Shown here: positions 20,172-29,328 of the stretch, in pieces
Layout: every line of letters begins with the position of its first letter
Numbering within the stretch: the stretch's first letter is position 1
Origin: Rubrimonas cliftonensis
GTDB lineage: Bacteria > Pseudomonadota > Alphaproteobacteria > Rhodobacterales > Rhodobacteraceae
NCBI RefSeq assembly: GCF_900107585.1
Contig: NZ_FNQM01000003.1
Location: 516,141-580,140 of the forward strand
Reading direction: 5' to 3'
DNA length: 64,000 nt
Notes under the pieces: generated by a model
Told to the model about the DNA's origin: nothing
What the model saw: only the letters and a program-made list of their open reading frames with translations
The model's database searches: none
Program-made: the position numbers and the translations under genes

Positions 20172-21036
20172 TCGCCGCGCCGCGCCGGTTCCCCCGCCCG
20201 ACGACGCCGACCCCGTCGCTCGGCTGCGCGCGATCATGCGCACGCTGCGCGACCCTGCGGCCGGCTGCCCCTGGGATCTGAAGCAGGACTTCGCCTCCAT
20301 CGCGCCCTACACGATCGAGGAGGCCTACGAGGTGGCCGACGCCATCGCGCGGGCGGACATGGGCGATCTCGCCGACGAGCTCGGCGATCTTCTGCTTCAG
20401 GTGGTCTATCACGCCCAGATGGCCGAGGAGCAGGGCGCCTTCGGCTTCGAGGGCGTCGCCGCAGGCGTCTGCGCCAAGATGATCCGCCGGCACCCGCATG
20501 TCTTCGACCATGGGCCGGACGGGCGCGACGCGGACGGGCAGACGGTCGCGTGGGAGGCGATCAAGGCGGCCGAGCGCGCCGCGAAGGAGCGCGAGGCGGC
20601 CGGCGCGCTCGACGGCGTGGCGGCGGGCCTGCCCAGCCTCACCCGTGCGCGAAAGCTTCAGGCGCGAGCGGCGCGCGTCGGTTTCGACTGGCCGAGCGCA
20701 GCCGACGTTCTCGACAAGATCGTGGAGGAGGCGCGGGAGATCGAGGCCGCGCGCGGCGACGCGGACGCCCTGGAGGACGAGTTCGGCGACCTGATGTTCG
20801 TCATGGTCAACCTCGCGCGCCACATGGGCGTGGACCCCGACGCCGCGCTCAGGCGGGCCAACGCCAAGTTCGAGCGCCGCTTCCGCGCCGTGGAGGCGGC
20901 GCTGGCCGCGCAGGGCCGCACGCCGACGGAATCGACGCTGGCGGAGATGGACGCGCTCTGGGACGAGGCCAAGGCGCGCGAGCGCGCGGCCGCCGGCCAC
21001 GGCGCGGCCGAGAGCGCGGGCGCGAAGCCGCGATAG
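20164..21036 (+). CDS. mazG: Nucleoside triphosphate pyrophosphohydrolase MazG
   Basis: 290 aa. Hydrolyses (d)NTPs to NMP and PPi as a house-cleaning enzyme. Two all-alpha MazG repeats are visible. The first has GCPWDLKQDFASIAPYTIEE, EEAYEVADAI and DELGDLLLQVVYHAQMAEE; the second has VGFDWPSAADVLDKIVEEAR and EDEFGDLMFVMVNLARHMG. The Glu/Asp residues of the EExxE and ExxD metal motifs are kept in both. The ATG at 20164 lies inside the end of the DUF4149 gene. The last 25 residues are a low-complexity tail. Confidence 0.95.
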   Translation: MSDRRAAPVPPPDDADPVARLRAIMRTLRDPAAGCPWDLKQDFASIAPYTIEEAYEVADAIARADMGDLADELGDLLLQVVYHAQMAEEQGAFGFEGVAAGVCAKMIRRHPHVFDHGPDGRDADGQTVAWEAIKAAERAAKEREAAGALDGVAAGLPSLTRARKLQARAARVGFDWPSAADVLDKIVEEAREIEAARGDADALEDEFGDLMFVMVNLARHMGVDPDAALRRANAKFERRFRAVEAALAAQGRTPTESTLAEMDALWDEAKARERAAAGHGAAESAGAKPR

Positions 21037-21037
21037 C

Positions 21038-21069
21038 GCCGCGGCGCGCGCGAACGCCGCGCCCGCGGC
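21038..21069 (+). terminator. Hairpin after mazG
   Basis: GCCGCGGCGCG (21038-21048) pairs with CGCGCCCGCGGC (21058-21069) with one bulged C, 2 nt after the mazG stop. There is no U tract. It probably separates mazG from the fur-like gene. Confidence 0.4.
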
Positions 21070-21138
21070 CGCTCGATTGCCCTGCGCTGCGCGAGCCGCT
21101 ATGAGGCCGCGCAAGGCACGCAGAACGGGCGTCAGCGC

Positions 21139-21573
21139 ATGGGCCGCGAAAGCGATCGCGACAGCATCATCGGCCGCTGCGAGGCCCAGGGCCTGCGCAT
21201 GACCGAGCAGCGCCGCACCATCGCCGACATCCTCGGCGACAGCGCCGACCATCCCGACGTAGAGGAGCTGCACCGCCGCGCGGCCTCTCGCGACGCCAAC
21301 ATCTCGCTGGCCACCGTCTACCGCACCGTGAAGCTGTTCGAGGAGCACGGCATCCTCGAAAGGCACGACTTCCGCGACGGCCGGGCCCGCTACGAGGACG
21401 CCGACCGCGACCACCACGACCACCTCATCGACGTGACCTCCGGCGAGGTCATCGAGTTCGTCGACGCCGAGATCGAGGCGCTGCAACGCCGCGTCGCGGA
21501 ACGGCTCGGCTACGAGCTGATCGGCCACCGGCTTGAGCTTTACGGCCGGCGCCGCGCCAAGCGGTCGTCCTGA
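21139..21573 (+). CDS. Fur-family metalloregulator (Fur/Mur type)
   Basis: 144-aa DNA-binding repressor. An N-terminal winged helix (residues 12-85, with TEQRRTIADILGDS and the recognition helix NISLATVYRTVKLFEEHGIL) precedes a C-terminal dimerisation/metal domain with DHHDHLIDVTSGEVIEF (91-107), which supplies the sensory-site His and Asp. The usual CXXC zinc ligands are absent: DVTSG replaces the typical CxxC. Only one Cys (C14) is present. This cysteine-poor form is typical of alphaproteobacterial Fur/Mur that responds to Mn or Fe. Zur and Irr are less likely. It lies 36 nt upstream of eno on the same strand. Confidence 0.9.
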   Translation: MGRESDRDSIIGRCEAQGLRMTEQRRTIADILGDSADHPDVEELHRRAASRDANISLATVYRTVKLFEEHGILERHDFRDGRARYEDADRDHHDHLIDVTSGEVIEFVDAEIEALQRRVAERLGYELIGHRLELYGRRRAKRSS

Positions 21574-22887
<1,314 letters not shown>

Positions 22888-22980
22888 TCGCCGAGGCGCG
22901 AGAGGCGGGTTTCGCTTCGCCGCGCCATCGCGCATAGTCATGCCCGAGGGCGCGGTGAAACCGTTGCAGGGAGGGGCCGC

Positions 22981-23283
22981 ATGGCCGGGGACGGCAAGGG
23001 CGTCAAGGTGATCGACGCGGTGTTCGCGCTGCTGATGCTCGCGGGCCTCGCCAATTTCGGCCACCATGCGCTCCAAGGCGATTACGGCGTCTTCGCCATG
23101 ATCGCCATCGAGGCGGAGGAGTCCAAGCTCACCTCCGAACTTGCGCTGCTCCGCACCGAGCGCGCCGCGATGGAGAACCGCGCCCAGCGGCTCGACACGG
23201 CGTATCTCGACCTCGACCTGCTCGACGAGAGCGCCCGCGACGTTCTGGGGCTGATGCGCGCAGACGAACGACTGTCGCGCTAA
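22981..23283 (+). CDS. FtsB/DivIC-type septum formation initiator
   Basis: 100-aa single-pass division protein with a cytoplasmic N-terminus of about 10 residues, one TM segment (VIDAVFALLMLAGLANFG) and a short periplasmic coiled coil (SKLTSELALLRTERAAMENR). The tail LDLLDESARDVLGLMRADE is typical of alphaproteobacterial FtsB-like proteins encoded between eno and pdhA. GGGAGGGG lies 5 nt before the ATG. Confidence 0.88.
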   Translation: MAGDGKGVKVIDAVFALLMLAGLANFGHHALQGDYGVFAMIAIEAEESKLTSELALLRTERAAMENRAQRLDTAYLDLDLLDESARDVLGLMRADERLSR

Positions 23284-23353
23284 GAGCCGCGGCATCAACA
23301 CCAACGGCCGCACAGCCGGCCGGCGACGACTGACCAGGGAAGGGACGATCCCC

Positions 23354-24346
23354 ATGGCGACGCGCAGACCCACAAAGGCCGCCGCGGCGAAGACGGAGGA
23401 GCTTCGCAAGGCCTATCGCGACATGCTGCTGATCCGCCGCTTCGAGGAGAAGGCCGGCCAGCTCTACGGCATGGGCCTGATCGGCGGCTTCTGCCACCTC
23501 TACATCGGGCAGGAAGCCGTCGTCGTCGGCCTGATGGCGGCGGCGGTGGACGGCGACCAGACCACCACCTCCTACCGCGACCACGGCCACATGCTGGCCA
23601 CCGGCATGGACGCCAAGGGCGTGATGGCCGAGCTGACGGGGCGCATCGGCGGCTATTCCAAGGGGAAGGGCGGCTCGATGCACATGTTCTCCAAGGAGAA
23701 GGCGTTCTACGGCGGCCACGGCATCGTCGGCGCCCAGGTGCCGATCGGCGCGGGGCTCGGCTTCGCCAACCAGTATCTCGGCAACGGCAAGGTCTCGATG
23801 GTCTATTTCGGCGACGGCGCCGCGAACCAGGGCCAGATCTACGAGGCGTTCAACATGGCGTCGCTGTGGAAGCTGCCGGTCGTGTTCGTGATCGAGAACA
23901 ACCAGTACGCCATGGGCACGTCGCTGGCGCGCTCGTCCTCGACGCCGGCGCTCTACACGCGCGGCGCGGCGTTCAACATCCCCGGCGAGGCGGTCGACGG
24001 GATGGACTTCCTCGCCGTGAGGGCCGCCGGCGAGAAGGCGCTGAAGCACTGCCGCGACGGCGACGGCCCCTACATCCTCGAACTCAACACCTACCGCTAT
24101 CGCGGCCACTCGATGTCCGACCCCGCGAAATACCGCACCCGCGAGGAAGTCACCAAGATGCGGGAGGAGAAGGACCCCATCGAGCGCGTGCGCAAGCTGC
24201 TGCTCGAAGCCGGCGACAGCGAGGACGACCTCAAGGCCATCGACAAGGAGGTGCGCGACGAGGTCAACGCCGCCGCCACCTTCGCCCAGGAGAGCCCGGA
24301 GCCCGACGAGGCCGAGCTCTGGACCGACATTTACGCCGACGCCTGA
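23354..24346 (+). CDS. pdhA: Pyruvate dehydrogenase E1 component, alpha subunit
   Basis: 330 aa. Thiamine-diphosphate-binding half of the alpha2beta2 E1 that decarboxylates pyruvate and acetylates the E2 lipoyl arm. The ThDP/Mg motif is [20 protein letters not shown] through [11 protein letters not shown]. The phospho-loop region reads [26 protein letters not shown] and [17 protein letters not shown] are family-typical. First gene of pdhA-pdhB-pdhC. Confidence 0.98.
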   Translation: MATRRPTKAAAAKTEELRKAYRDMLLIRRFEEKAGQLYGMGLIGGFCHLYIGQEAVVVGLMAAAVDGDQTTTSYRDHGHMLATGMDAKGVMAELTGRIGGYSKGKGGSMHMFSKEKAFYGGHGIVGAQVPIGAGLGFANQYLGNGKVSMVYFGDGAANQGQIYEAFNMASLWKLPVVFVIENNQYAMGTSLARSSSTPALYTRGAAFNIPGEAVDGMDFLAVRAAGEKALKHCRDGDGPYILELNTYRYRGHSMSDPAKYRTREEVTKMREEKDPIERVRKLLLEAGDSEDDLKAIDKEVRDEVNAAATFAQESPEPDEAELWTDIYADA

Positions 24347-24360
24347 GGGGGCCTTACGAC

Positions 24361-25725
24361 ATGTCCATCCAGATCCTGATGCCTGCCCTCTCCCCCACGA
24401 TGGAAGAGGGCACCCTCGCGCGCTGGAGCGTGAAGAAGGGCGATGCGGTCAAGGCCGGCGACGTCATCGCCGAGATCGAGACCGACAAGGCGACCATGGA
24501 GTTCGAGGCCGTCGACGAGGGCGTGATCGGCGAGTTGCTGATCGCCGAGGGCGCGCAGGGCGTGAAGGTCAACACGCCCATCGCGGTGCTGCTGGAGGAG
24601 GGCGAGACCGAGGCCAAGGTCGCCGCGCCGCCCGCGACGCCCCAGACGGCCGCGCCGCAGCCGGAGCGCGCCCCGCCGCCCGCCGCGCCCAAGACGCCGG
24701 AGCCGGCCGCCGAGCAGGCCCCGGAAGTGCCCGAGGGGACCGAGTTCGTCACCCAGACGGTGCGCGAGGCGCTGCGCGACGCCATGGCCGAGGAGATGCG
24801 CGGCGACGACCGCGTGTTCATCATGGGCGAGGAAGTCGCCGAATATCAGGGCGCCTACAAGATCACGCAAGGGCTGCTCGACGAGTTCGGCTCCAAGCGC
24901 GTCGTGGACACCCCGATCACCGAGCACGGCTTCGCCGGCCTCGCGGTCGGCGCGGCGTTCGGCGGGTTGCGGCCAATCGTGGAGTTCATGACCTTCAACT
25001 TCGCGATGCAGGCCATCGACCAGATCATCAACTCCGCCGCCAAGACGCTCTACATGGCCGGCGGGCAGATGGGCTGCCCTATAGTGTTCCGCGGCCCCAA
25101 CGGCGCCGCCGCCCGCGTCGCCGCCCAGCACAGCCAGGACTACGCCGCGTGGTACGCCCACATCCCGGGCCTGAAGGTCTGCATGCCCTACACCGCGGCC
25201 GACGCCAAGGGTCTGCTGAAATCCGCGATCCGCGACCCGAACCCGGTGATCTTCCTCGAGAACGAGATCCTCTACGGCAAGTCCTTCGAGGTGCCGAAGC
25301 TCGACGACTTCACCGTGCCGATCGGCAAGGCGCGCGTGGCGCGACCTGGAACCGACCTGACCATCGTCAGCTTCGGCATCGGCATGACCTACGCGATGCA
25401 GGCGGCGGAGGCGCTGGCCGGCGAGGGCGTCGAGGCGGAGGTGATCGACCTGCGATCGCTGCGCCCGCTCGACACCGCGACGGTCGTGAACTCGGTCAAG
25501 AAGACCAACCGCTGCATCACCGTGGAGGAAGGCTGGCCCGTCGGCGCCATCGGCAACCACATCTCTGCGGTGCTGATGCAGCAGGCCTTCGACTGGCTCG
25601 ACGCCCCGGTGATCAACCTCACCGGCAAGGACGTGCCGATGCCCTATGCGGCCAATCTCGAGAAGCTCGCCCTCGTCACCACGGCGGAGGTCGTCGCGGC
25701 GGCCAAGTCCGTCTGCTACCGCTGA
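24361..25725 (+). CDS. pdhB: Pyruvate dehydrogenase E1 component, beta subunit with N-terminal lipoyl domain
   Basis: 454 aa. Residues 1-80 are a complete lipoyl domain with the lipoylated lysine in [11 protein letters not shown] (K43). A Pro/Ala-rich flexible linker follows (about 85-125), then the E1-beta transketolase-like domain ([55 protein letters not shown]) and the C-terminal ligand-binding domain. The extra lipoyl domain on E1-beta is an alphaproteobacterial trait. It starts 14 nt after the pdhA stop. Confidence 0.98.
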   Translation: MSIQILMPALSPTMEEGTLARWSVKKGDAVKAGDVIAEIETDKATMEFEAVDEGVIGELLIAEGAQGVKVNTPIAVLLEEGETEAKVAAPPATPQTAAPQPERAPPPAAPKTPEPAAEQAPEVPEGTEFVTQTVREALRDAMAEEMRGDDRVFIMGEEVAEYQGAYKITQGLLDEFGSKRVVDTPITEHGFAGLAVGAAFGGLRPIVEFMTFNFAMQAIDQIINSAAKTLYMAGGQMGCPIVFRGPNGAAARVAAQHSQDYAAWYAHIPGLKVCMPYTAADAKGLLKSAIRDPNPVIFLENEILYGKSFEVPKLDDFTVPIGKARVARPGTDLTIVSFGIGMTYAMQAAEALAGEGVEAEVIDLRSLRPLDTATVVNSVKKTNRCITVEEGWPVGAIGNHISAVLMQQAFDWLDAPVINLTGKDVPMPYAANLEKLALVTTAEVVAAAKSVCYR

Positions 25726-25738
25726 GGGGAGACGCGCC

Positions 25739-27049
25739 ATGCCAGTGACGATTCTCATGCCCGCCCTCTCGCCCACCATGGAGGAGGGCACGCTCGCCAA
25801 GTGGAGCGTCAAGGAGGGCGACAGCATCCGCTCCGGCGACGTGATCGCCGAGATCGAGACCGACAAGGCCACGATGGAGTTCGAGGCGATCGAGGACGGC
25901 GTGATCGGCAAGCTGCTCGTCGCCGAGGGCGCGCAGTCGGTCAAGGTCAACGACCCCATCGCGATCCTGCTTCAGGAAGGCGAGGACGCGGGCGACATCG
26001 ACAAGGCCCAGGCGCCCGCCGGCGCCCCAGCGGGCGCCGGGCCCGCCAGGGCCGCGCCGGAGCCCCCTGCGGAACCCGCCGCTGCGGCGGCCGCGGCGAC
26101 GCCTGCGCCGGCCGCGCCGCGCGCCGAGGGCGGCGACCGCATCTTCGCCTCGCCGCTCGCCCGCAGGCTCGCCGCGGAGAAGGGGCTGGACCTCGCGTCG
26201 GTCAAGGGCTCCGGGCCGCACGGCCGGATCGTGAAGGCGGATGTGGAGGGCGCCGAGGCTGCGCCAAAGGCGGCGGCGGCCCCGGCCGCTGCGGCGGCGC
26301 CGGCGAAGGCGGCGCCCGCCGGCCAGTCGGTGGAGACGCTGCGCAAGGTCTACGCCGACCGCGCCTTCGAGGAGATCGAGCTCGACGGCATGCGCAAGAC
26401 CATCGCCGCGCGCCTGTCCGAAGCCAAGCAGACCATCCCGCACTTCTACCTTCGTCGCGACATCGAGCTCGACGCGCTGACTGCCCTGCGCGCAACGCTG
26501 AACGAGCGCCTCGCCGACAGCGGCGTGAAGCTCTCGGTCAACGACTTCATCATCAAGGCCTCCGCGCTGGCGCTGCAGAAGGTTCCGGGCTGCAACGCCG
26601 TCTGGGCCGGAGATCGCGTGCTGCAGTTCAAGGCGTCCGACGTGGCGGTGGCCGTGGCGATCGAGGGCGGACTGTTCACGCCTGTCCTGCGGGACGCCCA
26701 CATGAAATCGCTCTCGACGCTGTCGACGGAGATGAAGGATCTCGCCGCCCGGGCGCGCAGCCGCAAGCTGGCGCCGAACGAGTATCAGGGCGGCGCCTTC
26801 GCGATCTCCAATCTCGGCATGTTCGGCATCGACAACTTCGACGCGGTCATCAACCCGCCGCACGCCTCGATCCTCGCCGTCGGCGCCGGCGCCCGCAAGC
26901 CGGTGGCGCGCGGGGAGGAGATCGCGCTCGCGACGGTGATGAGCGTCACGCTGTCTGTCGACCATCGAGTGATCGACGGCGCGCTCGGCGCCCAGTTCCT
27001 CGCCGAGTTCAAGCGTCTGCTCGAAGACCCGATGGCGATGCTCGTCTGA
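25739..27049 (+). CDS. pdhC: Dihydrolipoamide acetyltransferase (PDH E2)
   Basis: 436-aa core of the PDH complex. Lipoyl domain 1-80 (K43 in [11 protein letters not shown]), Ala/Pro linker, peripheral subunit-binding domain ([20 protein letters not shown] and [12 protein letters not shown]), second linker, then the acyltransferase domain with the catalytic His in [16 protein letters not shown]. Start ATG at 25739 with GAGGGGAG upstream, 13 nt after pdhB. The lipoyl-domain DNA is strikingly similar to that of pdhB. The E3 gene is not in the adjacent downstream position; cysE lies there on the opposite strand. Confidence 0.98.
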   Translation: MPVTILMPALSPTMEEGTLAKWSVKEGDSIRSGDVIAEIETDKATMEFEAIEDGVIGKLLVAEGAQSVKVNDPIAILLQEGEDAGDIDKAQAPAGAPAGAGPARAAPEPPAEPAAAAAAATPAPAAPRAEGGDRIFASPLARRLAAEKGLDLASVKGSGPHGRIVKADVEGAEAAPKAAAAPAAAAAPAKAAPAGQSVETLRKVYADRAFEEIELDGMRKTIAARLSEAKQTIPHFYLRRDIELDALTALRATLNERLADSGVKLSVNDFIIKASALALQKVPGCNAVWAGDRVLQFKASDVAVAVAIEGGLFTPVLRDAHMKSLSTLSTEMKDLAARARSRKLAPNEYQGGAFAISNLGMFGIDNFDAVINPPHASILAVGAGARKPVARGEEIALATVMSVTLSVDHRVIDGALGAQFLAEFKRLLEDPMAMLV

Positions 27050-27059
27050 CCCGCCGACG

Positions 27060-27087
27060 CCGCTCCGGGCCCACGGTCCCGGAGCGG
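27060..27087. terminator. Bidirectional terminator hairpin between pdhC and cysE
   Basis: A perfect 10-bp stem CCGCTCCGGG (27060-27069)/CCCGGAGCGG (27078-27087) with an 8-nt loop, centred in the 69-nt convergent gap. Confidence 0.7.
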
Positions 27088-27118
27088 CGATGTCGCGACA
27101 GCCCCAGCAGTCGGGACT

Positions 27119-27955
27119 TCAGCAGTCGGGAACGATGTCCTCGGCGGCAGGCTGGATCATCTGGTCCATGCTCCGCGAAGGGTTCGAACAGCCGGCGTCG
27201 CCCACGATTCGCGCGGGCACCCCCGCGACGGTCTTGCAGGGCGGCACATCCGCCAGCACGACCGAGCCCGCGGCCACGCGGCTGCAGTCGCCGATGCGGA
27301 TGTTGCCGAGGATCTTCGCGCCCGCCCCGATCAGCACGCCCGAGCCGACCTTGGGGTGACGGTCGCCATCCTCCTTGCCGGTGCCGCCCAGCGTGACGTC
27401 GTGCAGCATGGAAACGTCGTCGCCGACGACCGCCGTCTCGCCGACGACGATCCCATGTGCGTGGTCGATCATGATGCCTTTCCCGAAACGCGCCGCGGGA
27501 TGGATGTCGACGGAGAACGCCTCCGACATGCGCATCTGCAGATGCCGCGCGAGGTCGGCGCGTCGCCGCGACCATAGCCAGTGCGCGACGCGATGGGCCG
27601 TAAGCGCCTGAAAGCCCTTGAGATAAAGCACCGGGTCGATCAGCCGCCCGCATGCCGGGTCGCGCTCCCGCACCGCCACGATGTCGGCGCGCGCGGCCTC
27701 GGCGATGCCCGGATCGGCGGCGAACGCCTCGCCCGCGAGTTCGCGCAGCAGCATCGCCGGCAGTTCGGCGTCGCCCAGTTTCTGCGCCAGCCTGAAGCTG
27801 AGCGCATCCTCGAGGCTGTGATGGTGCAGCACGACGGCGTGCACCATGCTTGCGACCAGAGGTTCGGCCAGCGCCATCGCCTCGGCTTCCGCCCGGATGG
27901 TCGTCCACACAGGATCGACCTCTGCGACCGCCTGACGGCGTTCCGTGATTGCCAT
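27119..27955 (-). CDS. cysE: Serine O-acetyltransferase
   Basis: 278 aa. Makes O-acetylserine for cysteine synthesis. An N-terminal alpha-helical domain (1-145) precedes the left-handed beta-helix of hexapeptide repeats (DIHPAARFGKGIMIDHAHGI, VVGETAVVGDDVSMLHDVTL, GGTGKEDGDRHPKVGSGVLI, GAGAKILGNIRIG). The catalytic DH and HP motifs are kept. The C-terminal tail ends VPDC rather than in the Ile that binds cysteine synthase in E. coli. The ATG at 27955 has GGAGAGG 5 nt upstream. It is the next same-strand gene downstream of the GTA cluster. Confidence 0.97.
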   Translation of the reverse strand: MAITERRQAVAEVDPVWTTIRAEAEAMALAEPLVASMVHAVVLHHHSLEDALSFRLAQKLGDAELPAMLLRELAGEAFAADPGIAEAARADIVAVRERDPACGRLIDPVLYLKGFQALTAHRVAHWLWSRRRADLARHLQMRMSEAFSVDIHPAARFGKGIMIDHAHGIVVGETAVVGDDVSMLHDVTLGGTGKEDGDRHPKVGSGVLIGAGAKILGNIRIGDCSRVAAGSVVLADVPPCKTVAGVPARIVGDAGCSNPSRSMDQMIQPAAEDIVPDC

Positions 27956-28004
27956 TGGGCCTCTCCCGCGCTTCGCGTCCAGCTTATGGGAGAGGTATCG
28001 TGGC

Positions 28005-28030
28005 CGGCGCGGCCGATTTCAACCGCGCCG
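28005..28030 (-). terminator. Hairpin at the 3' end of the GTA cluster
   Basis: CGGCGCGG (28005-28012) and CCGCGCCG (28023-28030) form a perfect 8-bp stem with a 10-nt loop, 18 nt past the stop of the last cluster gene and ahead of cysE. U-rich sequence lies only on the plus-strand side (ATTTTTG), so leftward termination would be weak. Confidence 0.4.
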
Positions 28031-28047
28031 ACGATTTTTGCGGCAGG

Positions 28048-28281
28048 TCAGCCGGCGACGAAGCGCCCGCCGAGCCTGTTGGGGGCCACCTGCTTGGCGG
28101 CGCCCACGTTCAGCGCGACGGCTTCGAGGATCTTGTAGATCTTTCCCACGAAAATGTCGTCGCGCGGCGTCGGCGTCAGCGCCGTGATCGCCGAGGCCAG
28201 CGCGATCGCCGCAAAGGCGACCTCGAAGATCGCCGGTATCGACGCCGCGACGCTCTCGATAGCTACGCTCAGAAACTCCAT
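28048..28281 (-). CDS. 77-aa membrane-segment protein at the end of the GTA cluster
   Basis: Begins MEFLSVAIESVAASIPAIFE at ATG 28281 with GGAG 7 nt upstream. One long hydrophobic stretch (about residues 5-38) is followed by a basic, soluble tail (PRDDIFVGKIYKILEAVALN). It starts 1 nt after the preceding gene ends, so it is part of the same operon. Size and layout recall phage holins, but no homology can be claimed from sequence alone; the function is unknown. Confidence 0.7.
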   Translation of the reverse strand: MEFLSVAIESVAASIPAIFEVAFAAIALASAITALTPTPRDDIFVGKIYKILEAVALNVGAAKQVAPNRLGGRFVAG

Positions 28282-28282
28282 G

Positions 28283-28612
28283 TCATTCTCCAATCGCTCT
28301 CCGATCCACACAAGAACCGCGCGCCGACCTGCGTCTTTCGGCCAGCATGCGGCACACCACGGCGCCGGCGGCGAGCAGGTCCGGCCTGCCGCCGCCGCCG
28401 CCCCGTCCGCGCTTCGGCGACAAGGCCGCCGCCGCGATGGACCCGTCCCCGTAGTCGGGATGCGCGCGGCCGGTGCGGCGGCGATGATCCGCCGCCGCCT
28501 CCGACCGCGCCAGCAGCGCCGCGCAGGCCGCGTCGCCGGCGGCCCCGGCCGCCTGCTCGCGCGCCACCCACCGCACGGCCGCGAGCACGTCCTCAAGGGT
28601 CAGGGCGCCCAT
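28283..28612 (-). CDS. 109-aa DUF7742-like protein downstream of GTA DUF2793 gene
   Basis: Starts MGALTLEDVLAAVRWVAREQ; contains AAADHRRRTGRAHPDYGDGS, which resembles the conserved ADxYRRxTGRxHPxxGxGSLM segment I associate with small proteins behind GTA genes in Rhodobacterales. It lies 5 nt after DUF2793 and 1 nt before the 77-aa gene. No SD is evident, suggesting translational coupling. The C-terminal part is Arg/Gly-rich and less certain. Function unknown. Confidence 0.65.
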   Translation of the reverse strand: MGALTLEDVLAAVRWVAREQAAGAAGDAACAALLARSEAAADHRRRTGRAHPDYGDGSIAAAALSPKRGRGGGGGRPDLLAAGAVVCRMLAERRRSARGSCVDRRAIGE

Positions 28613-28617
28613 GGCGC

Positions 28618-29328
28618 TCAGACCGGCCGCGGCGGCGTCAGCGTCAGCAGATGCGCGCAGAGCCGCACGACGCCGCGCTCGAACGCGCCTCCCTCCGCCG
28701 CCAGCAGCAGCGCGGTGGGGCCGTAGTAGGCCACCGGCGCGCCGGTCACGCCTGCAGCATGGGCGTTGAGCCCGACGCCATAACCCGAGCCGTAGCGATC
28801 CGGAGACCCTTCGACGCCGAGCCGCCAGCCGGTGAGCCCGGGCCCCTCCAGCGGCGCGATCACGCGGGCGGTCACGCCAAGCACGATGGCCTTGTCCGGG
28901 ATGAAAGTCGCCGTCAGCGAAACCACGCCGCCGGTAACGGCGTGATCGAGCGTCGCCGCGCGCAGCGAGGCCCCTGCGCCGAAGGCCCCCTCGCCCGTCG
29001 CCGCCGCCCAACCGTCGCCGTCATGAACCACTTCGGCGGCCTCGTCGGCGACGAAGAGCCGCCTCCCGAGCTCGGCGTCGGCGAAGACCCACCCGCCATT
29101 GTCAAACAGCGCAAGACGCCCGTCGTGGCCCGCCCAGGCGCCCGAGGCGCCGTCGGCGGGAATGTAGAGGTCGCCCTCCAGCGCCGGGGGCGCCGCGGCG
29201 AGCGTGCGGCTCAGCGCCGTCGCGGCAGAGAAGCCCTCCAGCCGCGTCAGCGCGGCGTTGACCGTCACATGCTTCTGGGCCTGCCCGGCCTCCAGCAGCG
29301 TGAGGCCCAGTCTCCGCGTATCAGACAT
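28618..29328 (-). CDS. DUF2793 protein, GTA-associated
   Basis: 236 aa. The N-terminal DUF2793 signature is LGLTLLEAGQAQKHVTVNAA, followed by LTRLEGF and a beta-rich segment ending in GGWVFADAELGRRLFVADEA; the second half is a further beta-rich, fibre-like domain. DUF2793 proteins are common at the ends of phage and GTA tail modules and may be a tail accessory or fibre component. The start overlaps the end of g15 by 8 nt, with GGAGGG upstream. Confidence 0.82.
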   Translation of the reverse strand: MSDTRRLGLTLLEAGQAQKHVTVNAALTRLEGFSAATALSRTLAAAPPALEGDLYIPADGASGAWAGHDGRLALFDNGGWVFADAELGRRLFVADEAAEVVHDGDGWAAATGEGAFGAGASLRAATLDHAVTGGVVSLTATFIPDKAIVLGVTARVIAPLEGPGLTGWRLGVEGSPDRYGSGYGVGLNAHAAGVTGAPVAYYGPTALLLAAEGGAFERGVVRLCAHLLTLTPPRPV

